Source: Thiodiazotropha sp040507225 (GTDB taxonomy: Bacteria; Pseudomonadota; Gammaproteobacteria; Chromatiales; Chromatiaceae). From it: a DNA stretch of 64,000 nt. A program made the translations under genes and the position numbers. How positions within the stretch are numbered: position 1 is the first letter of the stretch; each line of letters opens with the position of its first letter. Of this stretch, positions 26,282 through 35,439 are shown one piece after another. The stretch lies in NCBI GenBank assembly GCA_040507225.1, contig JBEVVG010000001.1:186001-250000 (forward strand), given 5' to 3'. Under the pieces are notes generated by a model that ran no database searches, was not told where the DNA came from, and saw only the letters and a program-made list of their open reading frames with translations.

Positions 26282-27847
26282 ATGAACTCGAATCACAAAC
26301 AGGTGGCGACTGAACAGCCAACCCTATTCATCCTGCTGGGTGCCGCCGGCGACCTGGCGCAACGACTGGTGGTTCCGGCACTCTACGAGTTACATATGAA
26401 TCACGCCTTGCCCAATGAGTTTCGTATTCTCGGTGTGGACCGTGGTGACTTGAGTGTTTCTGAACTGTCCGAACGGCTGCGTGCAGGTTGTGAAATGCAT
26501 GCCCGCTCCGGCAAGCCGGCAGATGCGGATTGGCAGCGTTTCAGTGAACGGCTCGATTACCAATCGATGGATCTCATGGATACCGAATCATACCAGGCAC
26601 TGAAACCGCGCCTAGAAGCACTCGCAGCCCACTTTAGTCCACCGGTGCAGCGCATCTTCTATCTGGCCACGCCATCCTCGATTTTTGCAGCGGCTGCAAA
26701 GGGACTCGGCACCGCAGGTTTGGCGGCTGACCGCCAGAATACCCGTCTGGTGGTGGAAAAGCCCATCGGTTCCGATCTGGAAAGTTTTCGCCTCATCGAC
26801 GCCCAACTCAAGCAGGCCTTCGATGAATCACAGCTTTATCGTATCGATCATTACCTCGGCAAAGAGACGGTTCAAAACATTCTGGCGTTGCGCTTTGCCA
26901 ACCCGATTTTTGAACCCATCTGGGACCGACGCTACATTGATCACGTAACCATCACAGTCGCAGAAAGTCTCGGTGTGCAACATCGTGGTGCTTATTATGA
27001 ACATGCAGGCGCCCTGAGGGACATGGTTCAGAACCACCTGATGCAGTTGCTTTGCCTGATCGCCATGGAGCCCCCGGCGAGTTTCGATGCGGACCGCCTG
27101 CGTGATCGAAAGATGGATGTAATGCGTGCACTGCGACCGATACCCGAGGATTCAGTGTCCCGATACGCTTCCCGTGGCCAGTACGGCACGGGCTGGATCG
27201 AGGGTGAACACGTGCCTGCCTACCGGGGGGAGCCCGGGGTGGATCCCAACTCACCGGTTGAAACCTTCGCTGCCCTGAAACTGTTTGTCGACAACTGGCG
27301 CTGGCAGGATGTTCCATTCTACCTGCGCACCGGAAAGCGCCTGGGAAAAAGCATCTCCGAGGTGTCCATTCGCTTCCGCCCGGTGCCGCATCAGGCCTAT
27401 CCTTATACTGCCGCAGAGGATCAGCAACCGGCGCGCCTGGTACTCCGGCTCAAGCCCGAGGAGGGGATCGACCTTAAGCTCAATGTCAAAGTGCCGGGTG
27501 CACACTTCACCCTGACACCGGTGGACATGCGCTTCTCCTATCAGAATGCTTTTCGCAACCCGGTCCCCACTGCTTACGAAACCCTGTTATATGAAGTCCT
27601 GGCCGGTGACCAGACCCTGTTCATGCGTGCTGACCAGATCGAAGCCGCCTGGTCGCTGCTGCAACCGGTACTCGATGTATGGGCAACCTATCCGGCGGTG
27701 GATTTTCCCAATTATCCCGCGGGCAGTTGGGGACCGGAGTCCGCCGAGGGTCTGATCAGTCGTGACGGACGCAGCTGGCTGGCGCCGACCCATCAGGAGG
27801 AAGCGCGGCTGACCGTCTTTGACGACAGCAGGTACCAGGAAGTGTGA
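26282..27847 (+). CDS. zwf: Glucose-6-phosphate 1-dehydrogenase
   Basis: The enzyme is 521 residues and oxidises glucose-6-phosphate to 6-phosphogluconolactone with NAD(P)+. The N-terminal Rossmann motif reads LLGAAGDLAQRLVVPALYEL (about 18-37). The substrate and catalytic motif is RIDHYLGKETVQNIL. The length fits the family. It opens a cluster that ends with 6-phosphogluconate dehydrogenase at 34401, with stress genes in between and no 6-phosphogluconolactonase. A sigma-54-type promoter lies upstream, which suggests regulation by the activator at 31790. Confidence 0.95.
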   Translation: MNSNHKQVATEQPTLFILLGAAGDLAQRLVVPALYELHMNHALPNEFRILGVDRGDLSVSELSERLRAGCEMHARSGKPADADWQRFSERLDYQSMDLMDTESYQALKPRLEALAAHFSPPVQRIFYLATPSSIFAAAAKGLGTAGLAADRQNTRLVVEKPIGSDLESFRLIDAQLKQAFDESQLYRIDHYLGKETVQNILALRFANPIFEPIWDRRYIDHVTITVAESLGVQHRGAYYEHAGALRDMVQNHLMQLLCLIAMEPPASFDADRLRDRKMDVMRALRPIPEDSVSRYASRGQYGTGWIEGEHVPAYRGEPGVDPNSPVETFAALKLFVDNWRWQDVPFYLRTGKRLGKSISEVSIRFRPVPHQAYPYTAAEDQQPARLVLRLKPEEGIDLKLNVKVPGAHFTLTPVDMRFSYQNAFRNPVPTAYETLLYEVLAGDQTLFMRADQIEAAWSLLQPVLDVWATYPAVDFPNYPAGSWGPESAEGLISRDGRSWLAPTHQEEARLTVFDDSRYQEV

Positions 27848-27898
27848 AACCCTGTGGGGAACCTGTCATGGGGCATTAAAGCGAATTGTTTTTTTGGC

Positions 27899-27925
27899 GG
27901 TGACTTGAGCGTTTTTCAAGTCACC
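27899..27925. repeat. 10-bp hairpin upstream of hsp20
   Basis: GGTGACTTGA (27899-27908) and TCAAGTCACC (27916-27925) are perfect inverse repeats around a 7-base loop. No T-run follows, so it is not a simple zwf terminator. It lies 81 bases before the Hsp20 ATG and could be an operator or RNA structure. Confidence 0.65.
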
Positions 27926-28006
27926 ATGACAGTGAAGCAGGCGTCTTGAGAGTGCTTGCCGCTCGAAGGCAGGTCTCACGAACGCCTCAACAAGAGGAGA
28001 GTCGTT

Positions 28007-28579
28007 ATGAACCAACGGATCGTAAAACGCAGTCTCGCAACCGCCGCAGTGCTCGCGGTCATCGGTGTAATTGGCGCCGAAGCGTACAGTGCCGAGAAAC
28101 AGGACGCCGATCAGGATCAGTCCGCCGCCAACACCATGCAGGAGACGGTGGTGATCTCCGAAGCGACGGATCCCTGGCTTGCGCTGCATGCGGACATGAT
28201 GCGTATCCAGGCAAGGATGGATCGGTTGATGAGCGCCAATATGCGTCAGATGCCCAGGATGGGATGGGATAATCCGGCTGATCGATCCCAGGTAGCCCTG
28301 GAGGATCAGGGTGACAACTATGTGGTCACAGCCGATATTCCGGGTGTGAATGAAAACAACATCGATATCAACCTGAACGGTCGTCTGCTGAGCCTGTCAT
28401 CGCAGACCCGGGGTACTGGGGAATTGACTTCAGACCAGGGTAAGGTCTTGGAACAGGACCAGTATGTGAGCAGTTATCAACAGGCATTTACACTGCCCGG
28501 GCCGGTTAAGGCCTCCGGCATGAAGACCCAGTTCCAGGATAACAGTCTGACCATCACCATTCCCAAGGCGACCTCATGA
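28007..28579 (+). CDS. Exported Hsp20/alpha-crystallin family small heat shock protein
   Basis: A 190-residue protein. A Sec-type signal peptide (basic start, hydrophobic core LATAAVLAVIGVIGAEAYSA, cleavage about residue 29) precedes a linker and the alpha-crystallin domain (about 95-188). That domain has YVVTADIPGVNENNIDINLN and the closing SLTITIPK. Most Hsp20 proteins are cytosolic, so this one is predicted to hold unfolded proteins in the periplasm. The ATG is set by AGAGGAGA at 27993-28000. It lies in the zwf-gnd stress cluster. Confidence 0.9.
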   Translation: MNQRIVKRSLATAAVLAVIGVIGAEAYSAEKQDADQDQSAANTMQETVVISEATDPWLALHADMMRIQARMDRLMSANMRQMPRMGWDNPADRSQVALEDQGDNYVVTADIPGVNENNIDINLNGRLLSLSSQTRGTGELTSDQGKVLEQDQYVSSYQQAFTLPGPVKASGMKTQFQDNSLTITIPKATS

Positions 28580-28700
28580 TCCACTGAGCGGGATCAGGGA
28601 TCGATCCAGTTTTTCACTGCCGGGCGTCTTCCAGCGTCCGGCAGTTGTTACTTATCAGTTTTGAACTGACGATATTTTCAAACCGCCCCCGGGAGGGCAT

Positions 28701-29954
28701 ATGGGTTTTTGGGAAACGCTTGCGGGTCTGCTCACCCTCACAGCCGTGTTCGCCTATCTGAATCATCGCTGGCTGCATCTCCCGTCGAGTATCGGGGTGA
28801 TGAGCGTGGCATTGGTGTTTTCCCTGAGCCTGGTGCTGTTGCAAGGGCTGGGTTTCGATCTCACGACACCGGTGCGCGAGCTGCTTGACCGGATATCCTT
28901 CGATACCACGCTGTTGCATGGACTGCTGGGCTTTCTGTTGTTTGCCGGTGCATTGTCCGTGGACCTGACGGAACTGCGCCGGGAGGCGCTCCCGATTGCA
29001 TTTCTCTCAACCCTGGGGGTTTTGATCTCCACCCTTGCAGTGGGTGGCGGCGCCTACGCGATGCTAGGTTGGATTGGCCAGGCGGAACCGTTTATCGATT
29101 GCCTGTTGTTTGGCGCCCTGATTTCACCCACTGATCCCATCGCGGTGCTGGCCCTGTTGAAACGCCTGGGGGCCGCCCAGGGGCTTAAGGCGCGTATGGC
29201 GGGTGAGTCCCTGTTCAATGACGGAGTGGGTGTTACCCTGTTTCTGTTACTGCTTGCGGTGCACGAGCAGTCCGGATCTATCGATCCTGTGAGCGCTTTG
29301 CTGTTGTTTGCCCGGGAGACCCTCGGCGGGATCCTGTTCGGTATCCTTGCCGGCGGACTGATTGCCCGGTTGCTGCGAGGCGTCGATCAGTACACGGTGG
29401 AGATCCTGCTGACACTGGCGCTGGTCAGTGGCGGGTTCACCCTGGCGGACCATCTCGACGTATCGGCACCATTGGCGGTGGTGGTGTCGGGTTTGATCAT
29501 CGGTCATCATGGACGTAACACGATGTCGCAAATCACCCGTCATCACCTGGATCTGTTCTGGCATCTGCTGGACGAGATCTTCAACAGTGTATTGTTCGTG
29601 CTGATCGGCCTGGAGGTGTTGATGATGCACTTCCAAAGACTCGATGTCGCGGTCATCCTGGTGTTGATTCCGGTGGTGCTCGCGGCGCGTCTGCTGAGTG
29701 TCGGTTTACCCTATCTGTTGCTGCACCGGCGCGGACAGGTCTCGCATGTCGCCTTCGGCGTGATGGTCTGGGGAGGACTCAGGGGCGGTCTCTCCGTGGC
29801 CATGGCTCTGTCCTTACCGACCTCGACACCCCGTGACCTGTTGGTGGCGGCGACCTATGGGGTGGTGGTGTTCGGTTTGTTGCTGCAGGGCGGATCCCTG
29901 AGTTGGTTGCTGCGGCGCGCCCCGATTCGCGATCATCTTGATCCTGCAGCCTGA
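28701..29954 (+). CDS. CPA1-type Na+/H+ antiporter
   Basis: A 417-residue protein with 12 or so hydrophobic segments. The transport core has SPTDPIAVLALL and GESLFNDGVGVTLF, the Asn-Asp pair typical of electroneutral CPA1 exchangers. Later come DEIFNSVLFVLIGLE and WGGLRGGLSVAMALSLP. There is no cytosolic regulatory tail. It probably controls pH or sodium. It lies between the exported Hsp20 and the two-component genes. Confidence 0.92.
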   Translation: MGFWETLAGLLTLTAVFAYLNHRWLHLPSSIGVMSVALVFSLSLVLLQGLGFDLTTPVRELLDRISFDTTLLHGLLGFLLFAGALSVDLTELRREALPIAFLSTLGVLISTLAVGGGAYAMLGWIGQAEPFIDCLLFGALISPTDPIAVLALLKRLGAAQGLKARMAGESLFNDGVGVTLFLLLLAVHEQSGSIDPVSALLLFARETLGGILFGILAGGLIARLLRGVDQYTVEILLTLALVSGGFTLADHLDVSAPLAVVVSGLIIGHHGRNTMSQITRHHLDLFWHLLDEIFNSVLFVLIGLEVLMMHFQRLDVAVILVLIPVVLAARLLSVGLPYLLLHRRGQVSHVAFGVMVWGGLRGGLSVAMALSLPTSTPRDLLVAATYGVVVFGLLLQGGSLSWLLRRAPIRDHLDPAA

Positions 29955-30305
29955 CAGGTCAGAGTCAACGATCCACTGGCACGGGGTCCGCTCGCGTCCA
30001 TCCAGTAAAAAATCTCGCCAACTGTGTCGAAAACTGCTGTAACGACCAGACAGTCGTGACTACCTGTCACAACGCATGCATCCGTAAATTGCCTGTTGGT
30101 GAATTTGCACCATGATGTGGGTATATTGAACCAGTCGATGTCCTGGAAACGGCGTGACCGCGTGGATCAAGCCCTTTTCGAGCCCGGCATGTGGTTTGCA
30201 AACGGAATCTGCAGGGGCTGCCGCAAGGTTTTGTTTGCGCTCACACGCGGCGCTTGGCATCCGGGATCGACAGGAGCGACTCAACCCATGCAAGAGGTAA
30301 ATCAA
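29955..30305. other. Spacer before histidine kinase, 351 bases
   Basis: The kinase frame stays open through part of this stretch, but the start is placed at 30306. It holds a weak -24/-12-like element at 29977. No other gene is seen. Confidence 0.4.
29977..29992 (+). promoter_or_regulatory. Weak sigma-54-like element upstream of the kinase gene
   Basis: TGGCACGGGGTCCGCT keeps TGGCAC and the 10-base GG to GC spacing, but the -12 part is CCGCT rather than TTGCW. The flanking CCACTGGCACG resembles CCATTGGCACG at the two better sites at 26195 and 33685. Confidence 0.3.
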
Positions 30306-31769
30306 ATGCCGTTCGGGCGTAGTGCCATGCAGCGTTTTTTCTGGCTGCCCCTCGGATTGTCCGCGCTGCTGGTTGCGTTTGCCCTCACCGGCCTGGTATC
30401 GATGTCCTGGCGCAGTCTCGATCGGTTGCACCCGGTGCAGGAACATCTGCTGCAAATGGGGCAGATCGAAGAGGTGGGGCTGAGTCTGGAGCAGACCCTG
30501 CTCAAGGCCCTGCGTGGTGCGACCCTGGATTCAGAGGAACTGGATGGTTTGAGGCAGCAGGTGGTACAGATCTCGCGCATGGAGGGCACTCTGCATCCCG
30601 AAACCTCGCAACGACTCAGTGCCATTGTTGAAAATCTGCAGACCGATTCGCCGAGCCGTATGCAGGTGCTGCTCGATGCCCTGAGTCAGCTGCGCGGAGT
30701 ACTCGGTAATGAACGTGTCATGCACAGTGGTCTGCTTTCAGATGTCGTGCGGTCCACTCACCTGGAATTCCGCCTGGCGATGGCGTTGATGTTGGGTCTG
30801 CCCCTGGTGGGTGGTATCGCCCTGATGCTGTTGCTGCACAGGACCCGGCAACCGCTCAAGGATTTGCAGGATCTGCTCAACCGGCTGGGTGGACGGGAAT
30901 TCAAACCGGTACCGGAACAACAGCTCAACCAGACCGCCCGTCTGGCCCGTCCCGCCTTCAACAGTTACAACGCCCTGGTATCACGCCTGCAGGAACTCGA
31001 GGCTGAACATCAGGATCGGGAGCAGTTGCTCGAACACAGGGTCCGTGACGCCACCATGGCGCTTCTGGCGCAAAGTCGTGAGCTGTCGCGCGCCGAGCGA
31101 TTGGCGGCCGTGGGTGCGGTGTCCGCCGGATTCGCTCACGAACTGCGCAATCCACTCGCGGGTATCCAACTGGCCTGCTCCAAGGTCCATCAGTATGTGG
31201 GCGAGGGAGAGCAGGGCAAGCGTATCGCAGCGGTCATCAATGAACTCAAACGTATCAATCATCTGCTGACCCAGCAGGTGGACATGGCCCGGCATGCGCC
31301 GGAACCTTACGTGGAAACATCGATTTCACAATGTGTCAGTGAACTGCTTGGACTGATCCACTACCAAGTGCCCGAGGGAATGATGCTCAGCGCAGAGATT
31401 CGGGACGACCTGGTCTGTCTGCTGCCAATCGCCGGTCTGCGTCAGGCCCTGCTCAATCTGGTGTTGAATGCGGTACAGATCCAGGGAGATCAGGGGCAGG
31501 TAGTCGTCAGTGCGCAACACCAGGACGCGCAACTGTTGATTCGTGTACAGGATGACGGGCCTGGATTTCCTGAAGAGATGCTACGGGTAGGGGTGCGGCC
31601 CTTCGCGACGGGGCGTGAGGGCGGGACGGGTTTGGGTCTTGCCATGGTGCGGCGTTTCGTGCGGGATCACGATGGTGATCTCAGCCTCGAGAATCCCGCG
31701 AACGGCGGCGCCTGTGTCAGCCTGCGGCTGCCCTGCCGTCTGCCCGGGCCTAATGACAGGGCCCAGTAA
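30306..31769 (+). CDS. Membrane sensor histidine kinase
   Basis: The kinase is 487 residues from ATG 30306 (AGAGG about 8 bases upstream); earlier in-frame ATGs add an unlikely N-terminus. TM1 spans about 10-32. A small helical extracytoplasmic region follows, then TM2 about 156-176 and a coiled coil. The H box is SAGFAHELRNPLAGIQLACS; the G boxes are VQDDGPGFPEE and GTGLGLAMVRRF. It is NtrB/ZraS-like in architecture. The response regulator starts 20 bases downstream and is its likely partner. Signal unknown; the neighbourhood suggests envelope or osmotic stress. Confidence 0.92.
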   Translation: MPFGRSAMQRFFWLPLGLSALLVAFALTGLVSMSWRSLDRLHPVQEHLLQMGQIEEVGLSLEQTLLKALRGATLDSEELDGLRQQVVQISRMEGTLHPETSQRLSAIVENLQTDSPSRMQVLLDALSQLRGVLGNERVMHSGLLSDVVRSTHLEFRLAMALMLGLPLVGGIALMLLLHRTRQPLKDLQDLLNRLGGREFKPVPEQQLNQTARLARPAFNSYNALVSRLQELEAEHQDREQLLEHRVRDATMALLAQSRELSRAERLAAVGAVSAGFAHELRNPLAGIQLACSKVHQYVGEGEQGKRIAAVINELKRINHLLTQQVDMARHAPEPYVETSISQCVSELLGLIHYQVPEGMMLSAEIRDDLVCLLPIAGLRQALLNLVLNAVQIQGDQGQVVVSAQHQDAQLLIRVQDDGPGFPEEMLRVGVRPFATGREGGTGLGLAMVRRFVRDHDGDLSLENPANGGACVSLRLPCRLPGPNDRAQ

Positions 31770-31789
31770 TAACAACGGAGTAATTTCGA

Positions 31790-33190
31790 ATGCCTGATAC
31801 CCTGTTGGTGATTGAGGACGAGGCGTTACTCGGCGCCGAGTTGTGCGACGAGTTTGCCAGTACCGGTTGGGAGACCCGGCTAGCCACGGATCTCAGTGAA
31901 GCGGAAAGTATTCTGTTCGAGCAGAATATGGAGCCCCTGGTGGTGCTCTCTGATATGAATCTGCCGGATGGCAATGCCCTGGATCTGCTGGAAAAGGTGC
32001 GCACCCGGGCGATACCTGGGGAGTGGATCCTGCTCACTGCTTACGGCGGTGTGCCCGAGTCGGTGCGTGCGCTCAAGCTTGGCGCCTACGATTTCCTGGA
32101 AAAACCCTGCGACCAGGAACGCCTGCAGTTGGTGGTGGCCGGGGCTGCGCGCAGTGCCCGGGCTCAGAGACGCCTGCGTGACGAGGGTCGGGAGCGGGGC
32201 AGTCACTTTTCCCCCCAGGCCTTTCTCGGCCACAGTGACGCGGCTCGGGAAGTTCGTGACATGCTGGCCCGGCTGTCCCGGGTACCCTTTTCCGCGGTGC
32301 TTCTCACCGGAGAGACCGGTACCGGGAAGGGACTGGTCGCACGGATTCTTCATTACGCGAGCCCGCGGGCCGATGGCCCCCTGGTTGAGGTCAACTGTGC
32401 CGCCTTGCCGAGAGAACTGCTGGAGTCGGAACTCTTTGGCCATGAAGCCGGCGCCTTCACCGGCGCCAAGGGTCGTCGACGTGGCCTGATCGAACAGGCC
32501 AATGGCGGGACCCTGTTCCTCGACGAACTGGGCGAACTGGACATGGATTTGCAGGCCAAGCTGCTTAAGGCGATCGAGGATCGACGGTTGCGGCGGGTCG
32601 GTGGCGATCGGGAACTTCAGGTCGATCTACAGGTGGTGGCGGCCACCAATCAGAATTTGCAGTCACGCATCGGTGACGGGGAATTTCGTGCTGATCTGTA
32701 TCATCGGCTGGCGGTTTTTCGGCTCGAGGTTCCTCCCCTGCGAGAACGCAGACAGGATCTTCGGGACCTGCTGCCGGTATTCATCGAGGAGTTCAATGCC
32801 CGTTCCGGACAAAAGGTCTCATCGGTGCCGGATTCCGTCTGGCAGCGTCTTGGACATTACGATTGGCCAGGCAATGTGCGTGAACTGCGTAACCTGGTGG
32901 AACGCTGTGTTCTGCTGGCGGACGGTCCGGTGTTTCCTGAGCGCTGGCTGCACCTGGGTGAGGCTGAGTCGATGAATCAGTCACCCCAGCCGTCCTCCGA
33001 CGCGGAAGGCAACCGGATCTGTCTGCCCCTCGATGGGAGTATCAGCCTGGACGACATGGAACGCAGCATCCTCACCCAGGCCTTGTCACGCAATGATGAC
33101 AATGTCAGTCTGACCGCCCGGGTACTTGGCACCACGCGTGAGAAACTCCGTTACCGGGTGCAGAAATATGGATTGATCGCCGAGGATTGA
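31790..33190 (+). CDS. Sigma-54-dependent response regulator (NtrC family)
   Basis: A 466-residue activator. The receiver domain has phospho-Asp about 54 (LSDMNLPDGN). The AAA+ domain has Walker A GETGTGKG, the sigma-54 contact loop GAFTGAKG and Walker B LFLDELGEL. A C-terminal Fis-type helix-turn-helix (about 425-462, ILTQALSRNDDNVSLTARVL) completes it. It is encoded with the kinase upstream. Near-consensus -24/-12 promoters before zwf (26198) and the YflT-like gene (33688) make this cluster its probable regulon. Confidence 0.95.
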   Translation: MPDTLLVIEDEALLGAELCDEFASTGWETRLATDLSEAESILFEQNMEPLVVLSDMNLPDGNALDLLEKVRTRAIPGEWILLTAYGGVPESVRALKLGAYDFLEKPCDQERLQLVVAGAARSARAQRRLRDEGRERGSHFSPQAFLGHSDAAREVRDMLARLSRVPFSAVLLTGETGTGKGLVARILHYASPRADGPLVEVNCAALPRELLESELFGHEAGAFTGAKGRRRGLIEQANGGTLFLDELGELDMDLQAKLLKAIEDRRLRRVGGDRELQVDLQVVAATNQNLQSRIGDGEFRADLYHRLAVFRLEVPPLRERRQDLRDLLPVFIEEFNARSGQKVSSVPDSVWQRLGHYDWPGNVRELRNLVERCVLLADGPVFPERWLHLGEAESMNQSPQPSSDAEGNRICLPLDGSISLDDMERSILTQALSRNDDNVSLTARVLGTTREKLRYRVQKYGLIAED

Positions 33191-33227
33191 GCGGTAACAT
33201 GAGTGTTGAATAATTCAGGTTTTATTT

Positions 33228-33542
33228 GTGAGAAGTCAGAAGTCGAACACCACCGAACCGGTCGCCCCGCCATACACCGGGGTGGGAAAACAGATGATTC
33301 TTCGGGATCATCTGGCGATTGACCGCACCCGCCTGGCCAATGAACGGACCCTGCTGTCCTGGTATCGCACTGCCCTGATGATGCTGGTATCCGGCATCAC
33401 CCTGCTGAAGCTGTTCGAAGGGGTCATCGCCATGGAACTGCTCGGCGGATTGCTCGTGCCGATCAGCATCGGGGTGGCTTTGTGGGGTTCCCGTCGCTAT
33501 CTGCAGACTCGTAAATCGATCCAGACCGCGATCGATCGCTAA
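33228..33542 (+). CDS. DUF202/YidH-family membrane protein
   Basis: A 104-residue protein from a GTG start. The family motif HLAIDRTRLANERTLLSWYR (about 28-47) precedes two membrane helices (about 48-66 and 70-88). DUF202 proteins are small inner-membrane proteins of unknown role. It follows the sigma-54 regulator by 37 bases and may share its transcript. Confidence 0.88.
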   Translation: MRSQKSNTTEPVAPPYTGVGKQMILRDHLAIDRTRLANERTLLSWYRTALMMLVSGITLLKLFEGVIAMELLGGLLVPISIGVALWGSRRYLQTRKSIQTAIDR

Positions 33543-33687
33543 ACAGTCCCTCTGTTCAATATATCCGGCAGCGAGCGGGTGCCTGATCCCGCATTGGTGC
33601 TTATCAGCCGGTTGATTTACACCAAGCATGCTGTTTTGCCGGCAAGTCTTTCATCTCAATCCGCACGATTGTGGGCTGCCGGTCCAT

Positions 33688-33703
33688 TGGCACGACTGAT
33701 GCT
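33688..33703 (+). promoter_or_regulatory. Sigma-54 (-24/-12) promoter for YflT-like gene
   Basis: TGGCACGACTGATGCT has the 10-base GG to GC spacing. With flanks it reads CCATTGGCACG then TGATGC, matching the zwf element at most positions. It lies about 59 bases before the ATG at 33762. A TTGCCGGCAA palindrome at 33636-33645 might be an activator site. Confidence 0.65.
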
Positions 33704-33761
33704 GCACTAATGGTAACAAGCATCTTGAGTATGAAATTCTGCAGTGAAGGAGGAAGTATCG

Positions 33762-34340
33762 ATGGCAAATCTGGCACAACAATACTCTGCCGATCAGGCA
33801 AACAGCCGGACGCGAAGGGATGTCGACGAGTTCCATCAGGCAGTGATCGGTGTCTTCGATACCCACGCCCAGGCCGAGGCGACAATCGTCAGGCTGCAGC
33901 AACAGGGTTTTCCAGTCGATGCCCTGACGCTGGTCGGCAAGGGCTACCACTCGGAAGAACGGCCCCTCGGGATCTACACCCTGGCTGACCGGGTCAAGGC
34001 ATGGGGTGGCACAGGGCTGGTGATCGGCGCCCTGTGGGGGTTGTTGTTCGGCGCGGCATTTTTCTGGTTCCCGGATATCAGCCCGTTGGGACTGAGTAAC
34101 CCGCTACCGGATCTGTTGGCTGCTTCGGCGGAAGGCGCCCTGGCTGTCGGTTTGCTGACTGGTCTGGTTGCGACGCTGATCAGTCTTCTACTCCCGAACC
34201 CACCGCTGCTTCGCTATCAGGGAACACTCAAGGCAGAACGCTTCCTGCTCATGACGAGCGGTGACGCAATGCTGACAGAAACCGCCCGTCGATTGATGGA
34301 TAAGCTCACGCGGGATGAATCCGGGGCCGTACCGGCCTGA
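33762..34340 (+). CDS. General-stress YflT/DUF1269-like membrane protein
   Basis: The product is 192 residues. The ATG at 33762 is set by AAGGAGG at 33747-33753. The N-terminal 90 residues (VIGVFDTHAQAEATIVRLQQ, later LTLVGKGYH) resemble the YflT-type fold of general stress proteins. Two membrane helices (about 87-110 and 128-150) with a small-residue-rich turn follow, then a cytosolic tail. Its own sigma-54-type promoter suggests induction by the adjacent two-component system. Confidence 0.8.
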   Translation: MANLAQQYSADQANSRTRRDVDEFHQAVIGVFDTHAQAEATIVRLQQQGFPVDALTLVGKGYHSEERPLGIYTLADRVKAWGGTGLVIGALWGLLFGAAFFWFPDISPLGLSNPLPDLLAASAEGALAVGLLTGLVATLISLLLPNPPLLRYQGTLKAERFLLMTSGDAMLTETARRLMDKLTRDESGAVPA

Positions 34341-34400
34341 GCTCGCAAGTGTTGCGTGGCGGTCACGCGATGGTTGGAAAACATTAACAAGGAGAACGAC

Positions 34401-35414
34401 ATGCAGTTGGGTATGATTGGATTGGGGCGTATGGGCGCCAACATGGTTCGCAGACTCGTCTCGCACGGCCACTCATGTGTGGTCTACGATCATTCGGCGC
34501 AGGCGGTGGATGCTCTGCTGAGTGAATCCGTGCAGGGGTTTACGACTCTGGACGGGTTCCTGGAACATCTCGAGTCACCCAGGACCATCTGGATGATGGT
34601 GCCGGCCGGGGTGGTGGACGATGTGATCGCGGAGTTGGCGCCCAGGTTGCAAGCCGGTGACGTGTTGCTCGACGGGGGTAACAGTTACTACAAGGACGAC
34701 ATCCTGCGTGCACAACGGCTGGCCGAGGATGGTATCCACTACCTGGACGTGGGCACCAGTGGGGGCGTGCATGGGCGGGAGCGAGGCTACTGCCTGATGA
34801 TTGGCGGCGAATCTGAAATCGTGGACTCCCTGGCGCCGCTGTTCCGGTCCCTGGCCCCGGGGTTTGATGAACCCCGCACACCGGGGAACACGGGTGAACC
34901 GAGTCCTGCGGAGGAGGGATGGCTGCACTGTGGACCTGCAGGTGCCGGCCATTTTGTGAAAATGGTCCACAATGGTATTGAATACGGTCTGATGGCCGCT
35001 TATGCGGAAGGTTTCAACATTCTCCGGCATGCGGGCATCGGACGGCATGCGCGGGAAAATGATGCGGAAACCGCTCCGATGTCGAATCAGGCATATTATC
35101 AGTACGACATCGATATCGCCCAGGTCAGTGAAGTCTGGCGGCGTGGCAGCGTGATTGCCTCCTGGCTGCTGGATCTGACCGCGCAAGCCCTGAGTCGGGA
35201 TCCACAGCTGGATGGATTTGCGGGAAGGGTTTCGGATTCTGGGGAGGGACGCTGGACGGCCCAGGCTGCGATTGAAACCGGAACTCCCGCACCGGTATTG
35301 ACCTCGGCCCTGTTTGCCCGGTTCGACTCCCGGGGCGAGTCGGACCTTGCCCATCGAATCCTCTCAGCCATGCGTTGGGGGTTTGGCGGGCATGAGGAAA
35401 AACCGCAAGCCTGA
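34401..35414 (+). CDS. gnd: 6-phosphogluconate dehydrogenase, decarboxylating (short type)
   Basis: A 337-residue enzyme converting 6-phosphogluconate to ribulose-5-phosphate and CO2. The Rossmann motif is MIGLGRMGANMVRRL, later GNSYYKDD and VGTSGGVHGRERGYCLMIGG, and the catalytic Lys is in FVKMVHNGIEYGLM. It is the short, usually NAD-preferring GndA type rather than the 470-residue NADP form. The ATG has AAGGAG upstream. With zwf it brackets the stress cluster; no lactonase gene is present. Confidence 0.93.
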   Translation: MQLGMIGLGRMGANMVRRLVSHGHSCVVYDHSAQAVDALLSESVQGFTTLDGFLEHLESPRTIWMMVPAGVVDDVIAELAPRLQAGDVLLDGGNSYYKDDILRAQRLAEDGIHYLDVGTSGGVHGRERGYCLMIGGESEIVDSLAPLFRSLAPGFDEPRTPGNTGEPSPAEEGWLHCGPAGAGHFVKMVHNGIEYGLMAAYAEGFNILRHAGIGRHARENDAETAPMSNQAYYQYDIDIAQVSEVWRRGSVIASWLLDLTAQALSRDPQLDGFAGRVSDSGEGRWTAQAAIETGTPAPVLTSALFARFDSRGESDLAHRILSAMRWGFGGHEEKPQA

Positions 35415-35439
35415 GGCAGGCGAGTGGTGGTAGGAAATA

